Below are positions 7,659 through 19,118 of a stretch of 64,000 bases of DNA, one piece after another. A program made the position numbers and the translations under genes. Every line of letters begins with the position of its first letter. The stretch's first letter is position 1. Below the pieces are notes generated by a model. That model had not been told where the DNA came from. It ran no database searches and worked only from the letters and a program-made list of their open reading frames with translations. Source of the DNA: Candidatus Accumulibacter cognatus (GTDB lineage: Bacteria; Pseudomonadota; Gammaproteobacteria; Burkholderiales; Rhodocyclaceae); NCBI GenBank assembly GCA_013414765.1, contig CP058708.1:2847553-2911552 (forward strand). The letters run 5' to 3'.

Positions 7659-9203
7659 TCAGAAGTTGTAGAGGATCTCGGTATAAACGCGGTCCTTGGC
7701 GTCGTAGCGGCCGAAATACCCTGTCGGGGACCCCTTGAAGATATCGACACCCATCGCCAGGCTCCAGTTCTTTTCGAAATGCCAGTTCATTCGGGGTCGC
7801 AGCAGCCAGTCGGTACGGTTCAGGCTGGCGATCCACAGCGCCTGTGCCTCGAACTTGTCGCTGAACTTGTGGTTGAGCAACAGGCTGTAACCGTATTCCT
7901 TGGCCAGGGGAATGATGTCCGGATCATGATTGAAGAAATGGTTCTGGAAAATCTGGGCGTTGATCCGGGTATCGGCGAACTGGTTGAAATCCAGGCCAAG
8001 GACCCAGAGCAGCGTGTTCTGCGGCACGACCCCGTCGGCATCGGTGGCATTGGTGACCTCATATTTACGGCCGCGCGTATATACCACCTCGCCCTTCAGG
8101 ACCAGCGAACCGAAATCCTTGCCTAGCGTGCCGCCCAACTGATTGATACGGTCATGCCTGGCCTGATAAATCGCGGTCGGCAGGGGGTCGGCAACGATTG
8201 CCCGGTAGAAGGTCGGCGCGACGCTCATGCTGCTGTAGGCAAAGCCTGCCACATCCCAGCCATCACGCAACACCGACAGCCGCAGTCCGTAATTGGTATG
8301 ATCAAGACCGCGCGCCGGAAATTTTTCGTTGCGAAACACCGTGGCGACACCCGGAGGGGGCGGCGGTGTGTAGACGAAAAACTCGGAACCCGGTTTGCCG
8401 ATGTTGTCGTAACTGGCGACCGGGATCCAGACCAGTTCGGCGTGGAAATCGTTCTTGAAATACTCTGCCCTGGCCGCCCACTGCGGAATACGCAGGATAT
8501 CGAAGGTCGGCAGGATGAACTGCCGCATGTCCTTGGCGGAAACCACGTCGCCAAACAGCAGCCCGACCATTTCACCCCAGACGATCTGCTGCCGGCCAAG
8601 GCGGAAGTCCCAGTCCCCTGCGCCAATATCGAGATAGTTTTCGCGCAGGAGAACATTGAAACGTTGATTATCCGCCACCGCCTGCGGATAAAAATCGGTG
8701 AAGGTATAGGTCGCGTCATAGTCGACACGCGCTCCAAGTTTCCATTTGACCTGGTTGCCGAGATCGCCCTGCGTGCTCAGATCGACGCGGGTCATCATTT
8801 CCGACCAGTGTCGTGGTTTGGGCCAGTCATAGGCCATCACGTTCTGGATGAACCCCTTAACGCCCGCTGCACGCGCCGACGACTGTTTGGCAGCGCCTGT
8901 TTCCGGCGGTGATGAAGGCTGATCGTCATCGAACAAGGATTCCCGACGGGCGGGCTGGTTTGCAGCTGCCTCGGGCTCGTCGTCGCCAAACAGACTATCC
9001 CTGCTCGTCGGCAGGGCGTCGGCCGGTTTGGCGGCGAGCATGATGCGCGTTGGCCTGCTCTCGGATCGGTCGGACGCATCGACGACGGAGTGATCGGTCA
9101 TGCCCGTGTCACCGACCGCGGCCATCGGCCCACTCAGGAGAGCCGTGACGGCCAGACAAATGCAGTGCCGGTTAAGTCTTCTGAACTGCATCGCTGTCTT
9201 CAT
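7659..9203 (-). CDS. DUF1302-family outer-membrane protein
   Basis: Predicted exported beta-barrel of about 514 aa. After a signal peptide (MKTAMQFRRLNRHCICLAVTALLSG...), a short acidic linker carries two related motifs, RDSLFGDDEP and RESLFDDDQP. The body has DUF1302 hallmarks: RLGRQQIVWGEMVGLLFGD, alternating amphipathic strands and an aromatic C-terminus (ILYNF). Family members are found near lipid or substrate-export clusters, but their function is not firmly known. The start at 9203 overlaps the end of the upstream ABC ATPase gene by about 30 bp; 9191 is an alternative. The longer open frame to 9380 is antisense-shadowed by the ATPase and is rejected. Confidence 0.8.
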   Translation of the reverse strand: MKTAMQFRRLNRHCICLAVTALLSGPMAAVGDTGMTDHSVVDASDRSESRPTRIMLAAKPADALPTSRDSLFGDDEPEAAANQPARRESLFDDDQPSSPPETGAAKQSSARAAGVKGFIQNVMAYDWPKPRHWSEMMTRVDLSTQGDLGNQVKWKLGARVDYDATYTFTDFYPQAVADNQRFNVLLRENYLDIGAGDWDFRLGRQQIVWGEMVGLLFGDVVSAKDMRQFILPTFDILRIPQWAARAEYFKNDFHAELVWIPVASYDNIGKPGSEFFVYTPPPPPGVATVFRNEKFPARGLDHTNYGLRLSVLRDGWDVAGFAYSSMSVAPTFYRAIVADPLPTAIYQARHDRINQLGGTLGKDFGSLVLKGEVVYTRGRKYEVTNATDADGVVPQNTLLWVLGLDFNQFADTRINAQIFQNHFFNHDPDIIPLAKEYGYSLLLNHKFSDKFEAQALWIASLNRTDWLLRPRMNWHFEKNWSLAMGVDIFKGSPTGYFGRYDAKDRVYTEILYNF

Positions 9204-10020
9204 CGCTATGTTCCATGGAGGCATCCGAATTTTCGGTGGACTGGCTGAACCATTCATCGTTGTCATTGTTGAGAGGAGTACCGGGTTTGCGATCGGGCAA
9301 GAAAATCCACTTTCCGCCGGAGGGGCGCTTGCCGAGCGTGACGACTTCGCCATCCTCAATGCGGATCTGGCGGCGAGCATTGTTGATCACCCGATCATCG
9401 TGGGTCGAAAATATGAAAGCCGTGCCCTGTCTCCGGTTGATGTCTTTCATCAGAAAGAGGATTTCCTTGCTGGTCTGACGATCGAGGTTCGCCGTCGGTT
9501 CGTCCGCCAGCACAATCGCCGGGTGGATCGCCAGTGCCCTGGCAATCGCCACCCGCTGACGCTGACCGCCACTCAACTGATTCGGGCGATTCGCCGCGTA
9601 TTTCGACAGGCCGACGACATCCAGGAAATAGGCGACGCGCTTCCGGCGCTCAGCGCTCGAAAGATCCTTGCGGTGCAGCAGGGGATACTCGACATTTTCG
9701 GCCGCTGACAACACCGGTAACAGATTGAAGGTCTGAAAAATGAAACCGATCTTGCGTGCGCGAAGATCGGCCAGCTGATCGGGTGTCCGCCCACTCACAT
9801 CCTCACCATGGATGTAGATCTTGCCGCTGCTCGGCGTGTCGATACAGCCGATCAGGTTCAACAGGGTGGTCTTGCCACTGCCCGAAGGACCTGCAATCGC
9901 AAGGAAAACACCGGGTTCGATATTGAAATGAATGTCCTTCAGGGCTTGGACTTTCTGTTCGCCCAGTAGATAATCCTTGTATACATGTTCTATGCGGACA
10001 ATGGGTTCAAGCATGCTCAT
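9172..10020 (-). CDS. LolD/MacB-type ABC transporter ATP-binding protein
   Basis: Cytoplasmic ATPase of the LolD/MacB/FtsE class. It has Walker A AGPSGSGKTTLL, Q-loop FQTFNLLP, signature LSGGQRQRVAIARAL, Walker B IVLADEPTANLD and H-loop STHD. The core ends near residue 225. A hydrophilic acidic tail of about 50 residues (NNDNDEWFSQSTENSD...) is unusual for LolD. Such ATPases work with an FtsX-like permease, and none is adjacent. It is probably co-transcribed with the DUF1302 protein and divergent from the LolA-like gene 53 bp away. The start could be 10020 (MSMLEP) or 10014 (MLEP). Confidence 0.88.
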   Translation of the reverse strand: MSMLEPIVRIEHVYKDYLLGEQKVQALKDIHFNIEPGVFLAIAGPSGSGKTTLLNLIGCIDTPSSGKIYIHGEDVSGRTPDQLADLRARKIGFIFQTFNLLPVLSAAENVEYPLLHRKDLSSAERRKRVAYFLDVVGLSKYAANRPNQLSGGQRQRVAIARALAIHPAIVLADEPTANLDRQTSKEILFLMKDINRRQGTAFIFSTHDDRVINNARRQIRIEDGEVVTLGKRPSGGKWIFLPDRKPGTPLNNDNDEWFSQSTENSDASMEHSDEDSDAVQKT

Positions 10021-10073
10021 CGGTGGCACTTCCTGCCAACCGCGTCGACGGCCAGCACAATGGGTTGAATACT

Positions 10074-10871
10074 ATGGAAATCATGACTATCCGCCATCTC
10101 GGTGTCAACACTGCCCTGGCCCTCCTGTTTGCCGCTGTCCTGGCCAGCGCCATGCCGGCGCGGGCAGCGGAGCCGGTTTCGCAGGCCGCAGGCGACGATG
10201 CCGAGGCTCGGCTGATCGTTGAAAAGGCCGATCAGGTTCGTTTCCCGACCGAAGGCTTCCAGGTGGACGTCAACATCACGACAACCAGCAGCGGACAGGG
10301 TCCCGAGGTACGCAAGTACCGCGTGCTTTCCAAGGGCAACACCAACAGCGTCGTGATGGTCACCGAGCCGGCGTCCGAGCGTGGCCAGATCCTGTTAATG
10401 AAAGGTCGGGACCTCTGGGTATTCATGCCCGACGTTTCGCAACCGATTCGGCTCTCCCTCTCGCAAAGGCTGACTGGTCAGGTTGCCAACGGCGATCTGG
10501 CGCGTGCCAACTTCGCTGCCGACTACAACCCGAAGCTGTTACGGCGAGAAAAAATCGGCAACGAGGAATATCACGTTCTCGAACTGACCGGCGTCGACCG
10601 CAGCGTCACCTACCAGCGGGTACTCTACTGGGTCCGGGATAAGGACTTCTGGCCTTTCAAGGCGGAGTTTTATTCACTTTCCAACCGTCTCCTGAAGACC
10701 TGCAAATACGAGAACTTCAAGGCCATGGAGGGGAGGAAACGACCCACCCGACTGGTCATGGAAGACGCTCTGCGCGGTGGCGAACAGTCCGTCCTCGAGT
10801 ATGGGAGTATGAAGCTTCGGGACCTGCCGGACAAGGTGTTTACCAAGGACTATCTCAAGAAGCTCGATTAG
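10074..10871 (+). CDS. LolA-like outer-membrane lipoprotein-sorting family protein
   Basis: About 265 aa with a signal peptide (...LGVNTALALLFAAVLASAMPARAA). The mature part is of the LolA-like 'outer membrane lipoprotein-sorting protein' type, with VDVNITTTSSG, YRVLSKGNTNSVVMV, LLMKGRDLWVFMPDV and RVLYWVRDKDFWPFKAEFYS. These proteins form an open half-barrel that carries lipids or lipidated cargo. The head-to-head LolD-like ATPase and DUF1302 barrel suggest one envelope transport system; the permease must be elsewhere. ATG 10074 is chosen because the signal peptide follows directly; the longer frame from 10023 adds an unlikely leader. Confidence 0.85.
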   Translation: MEIMTIRHLGVNTALALLFAAVLASAMPARAAEPVSQAAGDDAEARLIVEKADQVRFPTEGFQVDVNITTTSSGQGPEVRKYRVLSKGNTNSVVMVTEPASERGQILLMKGRDLWVFMPDVSQPIRLSLSQRLTGQVANGDLARANFAADYNPKLLRREKIGNEEYHVLELTGVDRSVTYQRVLYWVRDKDFWPFKAEFYSLSNRLLKTCKYENFKAMEGRKRPTRLVMEDALRGGEQSVLEYGSMKLRDLPDKVFTKDYLKKLD

Positions 10872-10889
10872 TGATCCTCTGTTACCACG

Positions 10890-13103
10890 ATGTATAGCTT
10901 GCCGGAACCGATTCGCCATGCCATGGAGTCGGGGCGTGCGCCATCGCCGCCACAGATACTGTTGCGACTCCTGCAAATGGTCGACGATGACTGTACGACC
11001 ATGGCCGAGCTGGCCAGCCTGGTCGAGCAGGATCCGGGCTTGTGCACCCGCGTCCTGACCGCTGCCAACTCATCCGCGCTCCGGCGTGGCAATCCCCTGC
11101 GCAGTATCGAAAGTTGCCTGCTGGCACTCGGTACCCGCCTGGTTCGTTCGATCGCGACCTGTCTGTCGGTCCAGAGTCTGTTTGACGAACGGACCGCTAC
11201 GCGGGTGGTCGATCTGTCAGGCTTCTGGACACACTCGCTGCTGGTCGCCGAGCTGTCCCGCAGCCTGGCGGCGGCTACCAGCTATCAGCAACCGGATGAA
11301 GCTTATCTGGCGGGCCTGCTGCATGATGTCGGGGAACTCATTCTGCTCTCGGCCCTGGGCGAGCCCTATCTGAAGCTCATCGCTGCCTGTCCCGATGAAA
11401 GCGCTTTGTCGGCAATGGAAAAGGAAAGCTTCGGTGTTGACCATGGCGAAATCGGTACCTGGCTTGCCGATCAGTGGCATCTTGATTCGTCGTTTGCCGA
11501 TGGCATCCTCTTCCACCACCAGCCGGCCGAGCAGATGCTGACCGGCACGCATCTGACCCAGGTGGTGTGGCTGGCACACGCGCTGGCTTGCGACGATGAG
11601 GTGAGCGAGGAACTCGGGCAACTCGCCGAGCAGATGTTTGGCAACGCCAACAGCAGCCTCCTGAGTGCGTTGCGTGCTCAGGCCGCACAACGAATGTGCA
11701 TGCTTGCCGAGGCTCTCGGCATGACGCTCCAGGAACGGCAGGCCGGTGGCAGGAGCACCGGCCTGCCGCGCGTACTCGGCATGGACCCCCGCCCCGTGCC
11801 CGACACCCATAGCCAGATTGCTCACCTCATCGGCAACCAGGCCCTGATGCAACCCTTGCAAGATGATCTGTTTGCGCTCGATTCCGCTGCCGAAGTGTTT
11901 TCCGGTCTGCGTGCATCGGCGCGCATCCTGTTTGACCTGAACCATCTCGCGTTCCTGCTGTGCGATCCGCTGGACGGCAGGCTGACAGGCCAGGGCATCG
12001 CCGAACAGGCCCCTGTGTTCAGTCAGGTCAGCATCCTTCCCGAGGAGCAGCGAAGCCTGGTGGCAGCGGCGGCGCTCAGCAAGCAGATCCGATCTTCGTA
12101 CGACCGTGATCCGCCAGCGGCGAAGTCCCTGATGGACCTGCAGTTTGCCCGGGCTTTTGCGAGCAACGGCCTGTTGTGTATTCCGATGATTGGGCGTAGA
12201 GGAACGGTCGGGGTCATGGTTGCCGGCCTGAGTGCAGGCCAGTTTGCCCGGCTTGGTCGCCGTTTGCCGGGTCTGGCGAACTTCGGACGAATTGCCGGCA
12301 ACAGTCTGGAAAGTTGGCGCGCAGCCCAGGAAGTCCGTGTCCAGATCGAGGACGCGGTTGTGGAGCGTTTTACTCGCCAGGCCAGGCACATCGTGCACGA
12401 AGCGGGCAACCCGCTGACCATCATCAAGAGCTATCTCAAGATACTGAGCGCAAAGCTGCCGCAGGCGGCCGAGGTTCGCCACGAACTGAACATCCTGAAC
12501 GAAGAAATCGAACGAGTGGCCAGCATTGTGCGACGCATGCGCGATACCCCCGAGGTGCAGGCTGATGAGCACACGGTCGACCTCGGCAAGTTGCTGCGCG
12601 AACTGTTGCTGCTCTATCGCGAGGTGCTTTTCGATTCACGGGGCATTGTCGTCGAAACGCTCCTGCCGGCACAGACCGTCCGGATTGCCTGCGATCGCAA
12701 CAGCCTCAAGCAGATCCTCCTCAACCTGTGGAAAAATGCCTCCGAAGCTCTTGCCCGGGGACAACGCTGCAGAATTTCGTTGACTGACGACATCCTGCAT
12801 CAGGGGCGGCACTTTGCCGAGCTGAAAATCGAGGACAACGGGCCTGGCATCAGTGAAGATGCGATGCGCCCGCTGCATCACCCAGCCGACATCCGTAGCA
12901 GAGGAAACCGCGGTATCGGGCTGTCGATCGTCGGGGCACTGGCACAGCGCCTGGGAATCCCGGTGATCTGCCGCAGCAAGCCAGGTTTCGGGACCATGAT
13001 CGCCTTGCTGTTGCCCATCCCGGAGCGCACGCCGTCCCTGGGCAGTGGCCAGCCACAGCAGAAGACGGTCTTGTCGCCGGACACTTCTCGGGAGCAATCA
13101 TGA
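10890..13103 (+). CDS. HDOD-GAF-histidine kinase hybrid signalling protein
   Basis: A 737-aa cytoplasmic protein with no membrane segment. The N-terminal HDOD domain (about 10-270) includes LLHDVGELILLSALGE. A GAF-like sensor follows (about 320-475). The kinase has DHp helix RQARHIVHEAGNPLTIIKSYL (phospho-His), N-box ILLNLWKNASEAL, G1 IEDNGPGIS and G2 RGIGLSIVGALAQRLG. It begins 19 bp after the LolA-like gene. Its stop overlaps the start of the following REC-PAS-GGDEF-EAL gene (ATGA), so the two are very probably a cognate pair feeding c-di-GMP turnover. The input signal is unknown. Confidence 0.9.
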   Translation: MYSLPEPIRHAMESGRAPSPPQILLRLLQMVDDDCTTMAELASLVEQDPGLCTRVLTAANSSALRRGNPLRSIESCLLALGTRLVRSIATCLSVQSLFDERTATRVVDLSGFWTHSLLVAELSRSLAAATSYQQPDEAYLAGLLHDVGELILLSALGEPYLKLIAACPDESALSAMEKESFGVDHGEIGTWLADQWHLDSSFADGILFHHQPAEQMLTGTHLTQVVWLAHALACDDEVSEELGQLAEQMFGNANSSLLSALRAQAAQRMCMLAEALGMTLQERQAGGRSTGLPRVLGMDPRPVPDTHSQIAHLIGNQALMQPLQDDLFALDSAAEVFSGLRASARILFDLNHLAFLLCDPLDGRLTGQGIAEQAPVFSQVSILPEEQRSLVAAAALSKQIRSSYDRDPPAAKSLMDLQFARAFASNGLLCIPMIGRRGTVGVMVAGLSAGQFARLGRRLPGLANFGRIAGNSLESWRAAQEVRVQIEDAVVERFTRQARHIVHEAGNPLTIIKSYLKILSAKLPQAAEVRHELNILNEEIERVASIVRRMRDTPEVQADEHTVDLGKLLRELLLLYREVLFDSRGIVVETLLPAQTVRIACDRNSLKQILLNLWKNASEALARGQRCRISLTDDILHQGRHFAELKIEDNGPGISEDAMRPLHHPADIRSRGNRGIGLSIVGALAQRLGIPVICRSKPGFGTMIALLLPIPERTPSLGSGQPQQKTVLSPDTSREQS

Positions 13104-15307
13104 AGGCCATCGCGGAGTTCGAATTTTCGCCACAAAGCCTGGACATTCAGGAGACCCCCTGCAAAATCCTGATCGTCGACGACGAGGAGCGGATTCGGGC
13201 GGCCTACCGGCACCTGCTTGCTGGCGAGGGGCGCATCATCGAGGAATGCGGCAGTGGCAGCGAAGCCCGCCATCGCCTTGAGGATCGCGACGTCGATGTC
13301 TTGATCCTCGATCTCAATCTGCCCGACATCCATGGGCTGGATATCATGGAATGGATGGTGCACCAGCATGTGCCGACGGCGGTGGTCGTCTTCAGTGGAG
13401 ACGAATCGATCGACTCGGCCATCCGTGCCCTGCGCCACGGCGCTTTTGAATTCATCCGCAAGCATGGCGATCCTCAGGAACTCATCGATACCGTAGACCG
13501 CGTCCTGCATCGCCGTCGGATCGAGCGGGAACACGCCCTGATGACGGTTCGCCTCGAACAGTCCGAACGTCTGCATCGCTTTCTGGTGGAGCAGTCGCCG
13601 GATTTCATCTACACGCTCGACAAGGACGGCCTCTTCATCTTCGTCAACGGCCGCGTGCAGGCCATGCTCGGCTACACCCGCGAAGAACTCCTGGGAAAGC
13701 ATTACTCGATGATCGTGTATCCGGACGATCTGGAACATGCCCGCTTTGTTTTCAACGAACGGCGAATCGGTGAGCGCGCAAGTAACAACGTCGAAATCCG
13801 GCTGCAGACGAGAACCCGGGGAGTGCGCCATTTCGAAAACCGGACCATCGTGACCATCCTCAGCGCGCAGGGCATCTATGCTGCCAATGGGCAGCCGACC
13901 GACCGGCAATTCATGGGGACCTCGGGCGTTGCACGGGACATCACCGATCGCAAGAAAGCCGAGGAAACGATCGCTTTTCAGGCCTTTCACGATCTGTTGA
14001 CCGGTCTTCCCAACCGGATCCTGTTCAAGGATCGACTGGGGGTTGCCCTGAAGCAGGCAAAACGGAAAAACAAGCGGGTGGGGGTGATGTTCATTGACAT
14101 CGACCGTTTCAAGCTGGTCAATGACACCTATGGCCATCACGAAGGCGACGAGTTGCTCAAGTGTTTTGCCGAGCGCAGTCGTAGTTGCCTGCGCTCGGGA
14201 GACACCCTGGCTCGCCAGGGGGGCGACGAATTCACCGTACTGTTGCCTGATCTGGGGAACGGTGATGATGCCACGGTCATTGCTGCCAAGATGCTGGCCG
14301 AACTCAAGCGACCCTTCAAGGTGGCCGGTCTGGATTTCTTTACCACCGTCAGCATTGGCATCGCGCTCTACCCCGACAACGGCGAAACTCCGGAAGTGCT
14401 TTTGCGCAATGCGGATATTGCAATGTACCAGATCAAGGGACGCGGCAAGAACGGCTATCTTCACTATGCGCCCGATATGCACAGTGGTCATAGCATGCGC
14501 CTCACACTGGAGGGCGACCTGCGGCAGGCGCTGGAAATCGGCGACCAATTCGAACTGTATTATCAACCTCAGATCAGTTTCAGCCAACGGCGAACGATCG
14601 GGATGGAGGCCTTGATCCGCTGGCATCACCCGCGCTATGGCCTGATGATGCCGGATACCTTCATTCCTCTGGCCGAAGATACCGGAATGATCGTCGCCCT
14701 CGGCGAATGGGTCATCGACCGCGCACTTTGCCAGTTGGCGTCCTGGCGTAGCAAGGGATTCACCCGTCTACAACTGGCGATCAACCTCTCGCCGAAAGAA
14801 CTGGAACGCGGTGATTTGCCTGAGCGGATCATGCGGCGTCTCGATACCTACGCGATTCCTGCGGAGGTACTCGACATCGAGATTACCGAGACCCTGCTGA
14901 TGCAAGACGCCGAGAAAAATATCAGCACGGTCAAGCAACTGCGCAACTGCGGGCTGAAGGTTTCCATCGATGATTTCGGGACCCGCTACTCATCGCTCAA
15001 CTATCTACGCCGTTTCCCGATCAACAGCATCAAGATCGACCAGTCTTTCGTCCGCGACCTGAACCCCGACAAGCAAAGTTCTACCTCGATCATTCACGCC
15101 ATTGCCTGCATCGCTCGCAGCTTCGACTTGCGCATACTGGCCGAAGGCGTTGAATCCGAAGCCCAGAGGCAAATGCTCAGCGGCCTGGAATGCGACGACA
15201 TGCAGGGTTTTCTGTTCAGCCAGCCGCTAACCGCCGCAGCGTTCGAGGGTTTTCTGTCCGGTAGTGACTTCCCGGCACGCGACCGAGCGACCGCCCCGCT
15301 GATGTGA
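13100..15307 (+). CDS. Response regulator with PAS, GGDEF and EAL domains (c-di-GMP turnover)
   Basis: 735 aa. REC (about 20-140) has the acidic pair VDDEE, phospho-Asp in VLILDLNLPD, and FSGDES. A PAS sensor spans about 155-285. GGDEF (about 290-455) carries RQGGDEF with an intact RxxD inhibitory site (RSGD) five residues upstream. EAL (about 470-725) has MEALIRWHHP, INLSPKEL, IEITETLL, DDFGTRYSSL, KIDQSFV and LAEGVE. Both catalytic cores look complete; the usual DDFGTGYSSL has Arg for the second Gly. It is translationally coupled to the HDOD kinase. It may make or degrade c-di-GMP depending on phosphorylation. Confidence 0.93.
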   Translation: MKAIAEFEFSPQSLDIQETPCKILIVDDEERIRAAYRHLLAGEGRIIEECGSGSEARHRLEDRDVDVLILDLNLPDIHGLDIMEWMVHQHVPTAVVVFSGDESIDSAIRALRHGAFEFIRKHGDPQELIDTVDRVLHRRRIEREHALMTVRLEQSERLHRFLVEQSPDFIYTLDKDGLFIFVNGRVQAMLGYTREELLGKHYSMIVYPDDLEHARFVFNERRIGERASNNVEIRLQTRTRGVRHFENRTIVTILSAQGIYAANGQPTDRQFMGTSGVARDITDRKKAEETIAFQAFHDLLTGLPNRILFKDRLGVALKQAKRKNKRVGVMFIDIDRFKLVNDTYGHHEGDELLKCFAERSRSCLRSGDTLARQGGDEFTVLLPDLGNGDDATVIAAKMLAELKRPFKVAGLDFFTTVSIGIALYPDNGETPEVLLRNADIAMYQIKGRGKNGYLHYAPDMHSGHSMRLTLEGDLRQALEIGDQFELYYQPQISFSQRRTIGMEALIRWHHPRYGLMMPDTFIPLAEDTGMIVALGEWVIDRALCQLASWRSKGFTRLQLAINLSPKELERGDLPERIMRRLDTYAIPAEVLDIEITETLLMQDAEKNISTVKQLRNCGLKVSIDDFGTRYSSLNYLRRFPINSIKIDQSFVRDLNPDKQSSTSIIHAIACIARSFDLRILAEGVESEAQRQMLSGLECDDMQGFLFSQPLTAAAFEGFLSGSDFPARDRATAPLM

Positions 15308-15392
15308 AAGACAAATCAGCAAATATCCCTGATTTCTCAAGGCTTTCGTGGCGTTTTCCAGCTTTGGTTGCGCGTGCCCGATTGACGCAGAA

Positions 15393-16961
15393 TCATTCCC
15401 ACTCGATCGTTGCAGGCGGCTTGCCCGAGATGTCGTAGACCACCCGGTTGATGCCACGCACCTCGTTGATGATCCGGTTCGAGACCTTTCCCAGCAGGCG
15501 GTGTGGCAGCTCTGCCCACTGTGCGGTCATGAAATCCTGGGTTTCGACGGCGCGCAGGGCGATCACGTATTCGTAGGTTCGACCATCTCCCATGACTCCC
15601 ACGGATTTGACTGGCAGGAACACGGCGAAAGCCTGACTGGTCTTCTCGTACCATCCGGCGGCGCGCAACTCATCAATGAAAATGGCGTCGGCACGGCGCA
15701 GCAGGTCGGTGAATTCGGGCTTCACCTCGCCCAGAATGCGCACGCCCAGACCGGGACCGGGGAAGGGATGGCGGTAGACCATGTCGTGCGGCAGCCCGAG
15801 CGCGACGCCGAGTTCGCGCACTTCATCCTTGAACAGTTCGCGCAGCGGTTCGAGGAGCTTCAGGTTCAGCTGCTCGGGCAGGCCGCCGACATTGTGATGA
15901 CTCTTGATGGTGTGTGCCTTCCTGGTTTTCGCTCCGGCGGATTCGATCACGTCGGGGTAGATCGTTCCCTGCGCCAGCCAGCGGGCGTTTCCGAGTTTGC
16001 CGGCCTCGGTCTGGAAAACCTCGACAAATTCGCGACCGATGATCTTGCGCTTCTGCTCCGGATCGCACACGCCCTGCAGGTGGCCCATGAATTGCGCCGT
16101 GGCGTCGACATGCACCACCTTGACGCCGAGATTGCGGGCAAAGGTGCGCATTACCTGGGCGGCTTCGTTGAGGCGCAGCAGGCCGTTATCGACGAAGACG
16201 CAGGTCAGCCGGTCGCCGACCGCGCGGTGAATCAGCGCCGCCGCGACCGACGAGTCGACACCCCCCGAGAGACCAAGAATCACCTCTTCAGTGCCGACCT
16301 GTGAACGTACCCTGTCGACTGCCTCGGCAACGTAATCGGGCATGTTCCAGTCGTTTCCACAACCGCAGATGTCGTGCACGAAACGGCCGATGATTTCCCT
16401 GCCCTTGAGCGTGTGCGTGACTTCCGGGTGAAACTGCACGGCGTAGAAATTGCGTTCCTCGTCGGCCATCGCTGCGATCGGTGTCGATTCGTTGCTGCCG
16501 ATGATCCGGAAGCCAGGCGGCAATTCGGTGACCTTGTCACCATGGCTCATCCAGACGTCGAGCAGGCCGTGACCCTCGGCATTGCGGCGATCCTCGATGC
16601 CCTTGAATAGGGCACTGTGGCCATGCGCGCGCATTTCGGCATAGCCGAATTCACGTCTGTTCGAACTTTCGACCTTGCCGCCCAACTGCTCGGCCATGCT
16701 TTGCATGCCGTAGCAGATGCCCAGCACGGGAATGCCAAGCTTGAACACCTGCGACGGGACCTTGAAGTCCGCAACCTCATAGACCGAATTCGGACCTCCG
16801 GAGAGAATGATGCCCCGCGGTTTAAAGTCGCGAATGAACTCTGCCGTGACATCGTAAGGATGCAGCTCGCAATACACCTGCTGCTCGCGGACGCGGCGAG
16901 CAATCAGTTGGGCGACCTGCGAACCGAAATCGAGAATCAGGATTTTTTGATGGGACATCAT
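15393..16961 (-). CDS. guaA: GMP synthase (glutamine-hydrolysing)
   Basis: Converts XMP, glutamine and ATP to GMP. 522 aa, the family length. The class I amidotransferase domain has [15 protein letters not shown] (nucleophile Cys) and [10 protein letters not shown]. The ATP-pyrophosphatase domain has the P-loop [15 protein letters not shown], and the C-terminal dimerisation domain ends [13 protein letters not shown] lies just before the double ATG. It follows guaB by 55 bp, giving a guaB-guaA operon for the last two steps of GMP synthesis. Confidence 0.98.
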   Translation of the reverse strand: MMSHQKILILDFGSQVAQLIARRVREQQVYCELHPYDVTAEFIRDFKPRGIILSGGPNSVYEVADFKVPSQVFKLGIPVLGICYGMQSMAEQLGGKVESSNRREFGYAEMRAHGHSALFKGIEDRRNAEGHGLLDVWMSHGDKVTELPPGFRIIGSNESTPIAAMADEERNFYAVQFHPEVTHTLKGREIIGRFVHDICGCGNDWNMPDYVAEAVDRVRSQVGTEEVILGLSGGVDSSVAAALIHRAVGDRLTCVFVDNGLLRLNEAAQVMRTFARNLGVKVVHVDATAQFMGHLQGVCDPEQKRKIIGREFVEVFQTEAGKLGNARWLAQGTIYPDVIESAGAKTRKAHTIKSHHNVGGLPEQLNLKLLEPLRELFKDEVRELGVALGLPHDMVYRHPFPGPGLGVRILGEVKPEFTDLLRRADAIFIDELRAAGWYEKTSQAFAVFLPVKSVGVMGDGRTYEYVIALRAVETQDFMTAQWAELPHRLLGKVSNRIINEVRGINRVVYDISGKPPATIEWE

Positions 16962-16977
16962 CGGTCCTCAAGTGACA

Positions 16978-16998
16978 CGGGCGGCTTTCTGCCGCCCG
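16978..16998 (-). terminator. Hairpin in the guaB-guaA intergenic gap
   Basis: CGGGCGGC-TTTCT-GCCGCCCG is a perfect 8-bp stem with a 5-nt loop, between the guaB stop and guaA start. No U-run follows, so it is more likely an attenuating, processing or RNA-stabilising stem than a full terminator. Confidence 0.4.
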
Positions 16999-17016
16999 CC
17001 GATGGTCGAATGCCGC

Positions 17017-18640
<1,624 letters not shown>

Positions 18641-18656
18641 TGATTTTTTACTTTGA

Positions 18657-19106
18657 ATGGACATGAAGCAATTCCTATTGACTGCTGCCAGCGTGCTCTT
18701 TGCCCTTGCAGCGCAGGCCCAGATCTACCAATGGCAGGATGAAAACAACCGTACCGTGATTTCCGACCTGCCGCCCAGCGGCCAGGTCCGGCAGCAGCGC
18801 AAGATCGAGACGGAAACGCCGGCAGCAAATGCCTCTACCGGCAAGACGATGGCGGATCGCGAGATGGAATTCCGAAAGCGTCAGAAGGACTCGCGAGAAG
18901 CTGCCGAGAAGGCCGAAAAGGAACAGCGCATGAACGTGCAAAGGAAGGAAGATTGCGAGGCTTCACGCCGTTCCTTGCAGGTTCTGGAGTCCGGCGAGCG
19001 CCTGGCGCTGCGCGACAGCAAGGGCGAACGTTACTTTATCGATGATGCGCAGCGCGCGCAGGAGATCGCCAAAGTCCGCGAGGCTATACAGGTGAACTGC
19101 AAGTGA
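18657..19106 (+). CDS. DUF4124-domain exported protein
   Basis: 149 aa with a signal peptide (MDMKQFLLTAASVLFALAAQA) followed by the DUF4124 core IYQWQDENNRTVISDLPPSG. A strongly charged coiled-coil-like stretch follows (REMEFRKRQKDSREAAEKAEKEQR), then a short C-terminal domain with two Cys. Its function in the envelope is unknown. It stands alone between repeat copy A and the convergent ratB-family gene. Confidence 0.85.
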   Translation: MDMKQFLLTAASVLFALAAQAQIYQWQDENNRTVISDLPPSGQVRQQRKIETETPAANASTGKTMADREMEFRKRQKDSREAAEKAEKEQRMNVQRKEDCEASRRSLQVLESGERLALRDSKGERYFIDDAQRAQEIAKVREAIQVNCK

Positions 19107-19118
19107 GCACTTGGCCAG

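Noticed and set aside
12878-14629. 583-aa open frame opposite the signalling pair
   Set aside because: Antisense to the kinase C-terminus and the REC-PAS-GGDEF gene, which show clear domain motifs.
15308-15392. AAATCAG...CTGATTT stem between the EAL gene and guaA
   Set aside because: Only 7 bp, with no T-run in either direction, so not convincing as a terminator.
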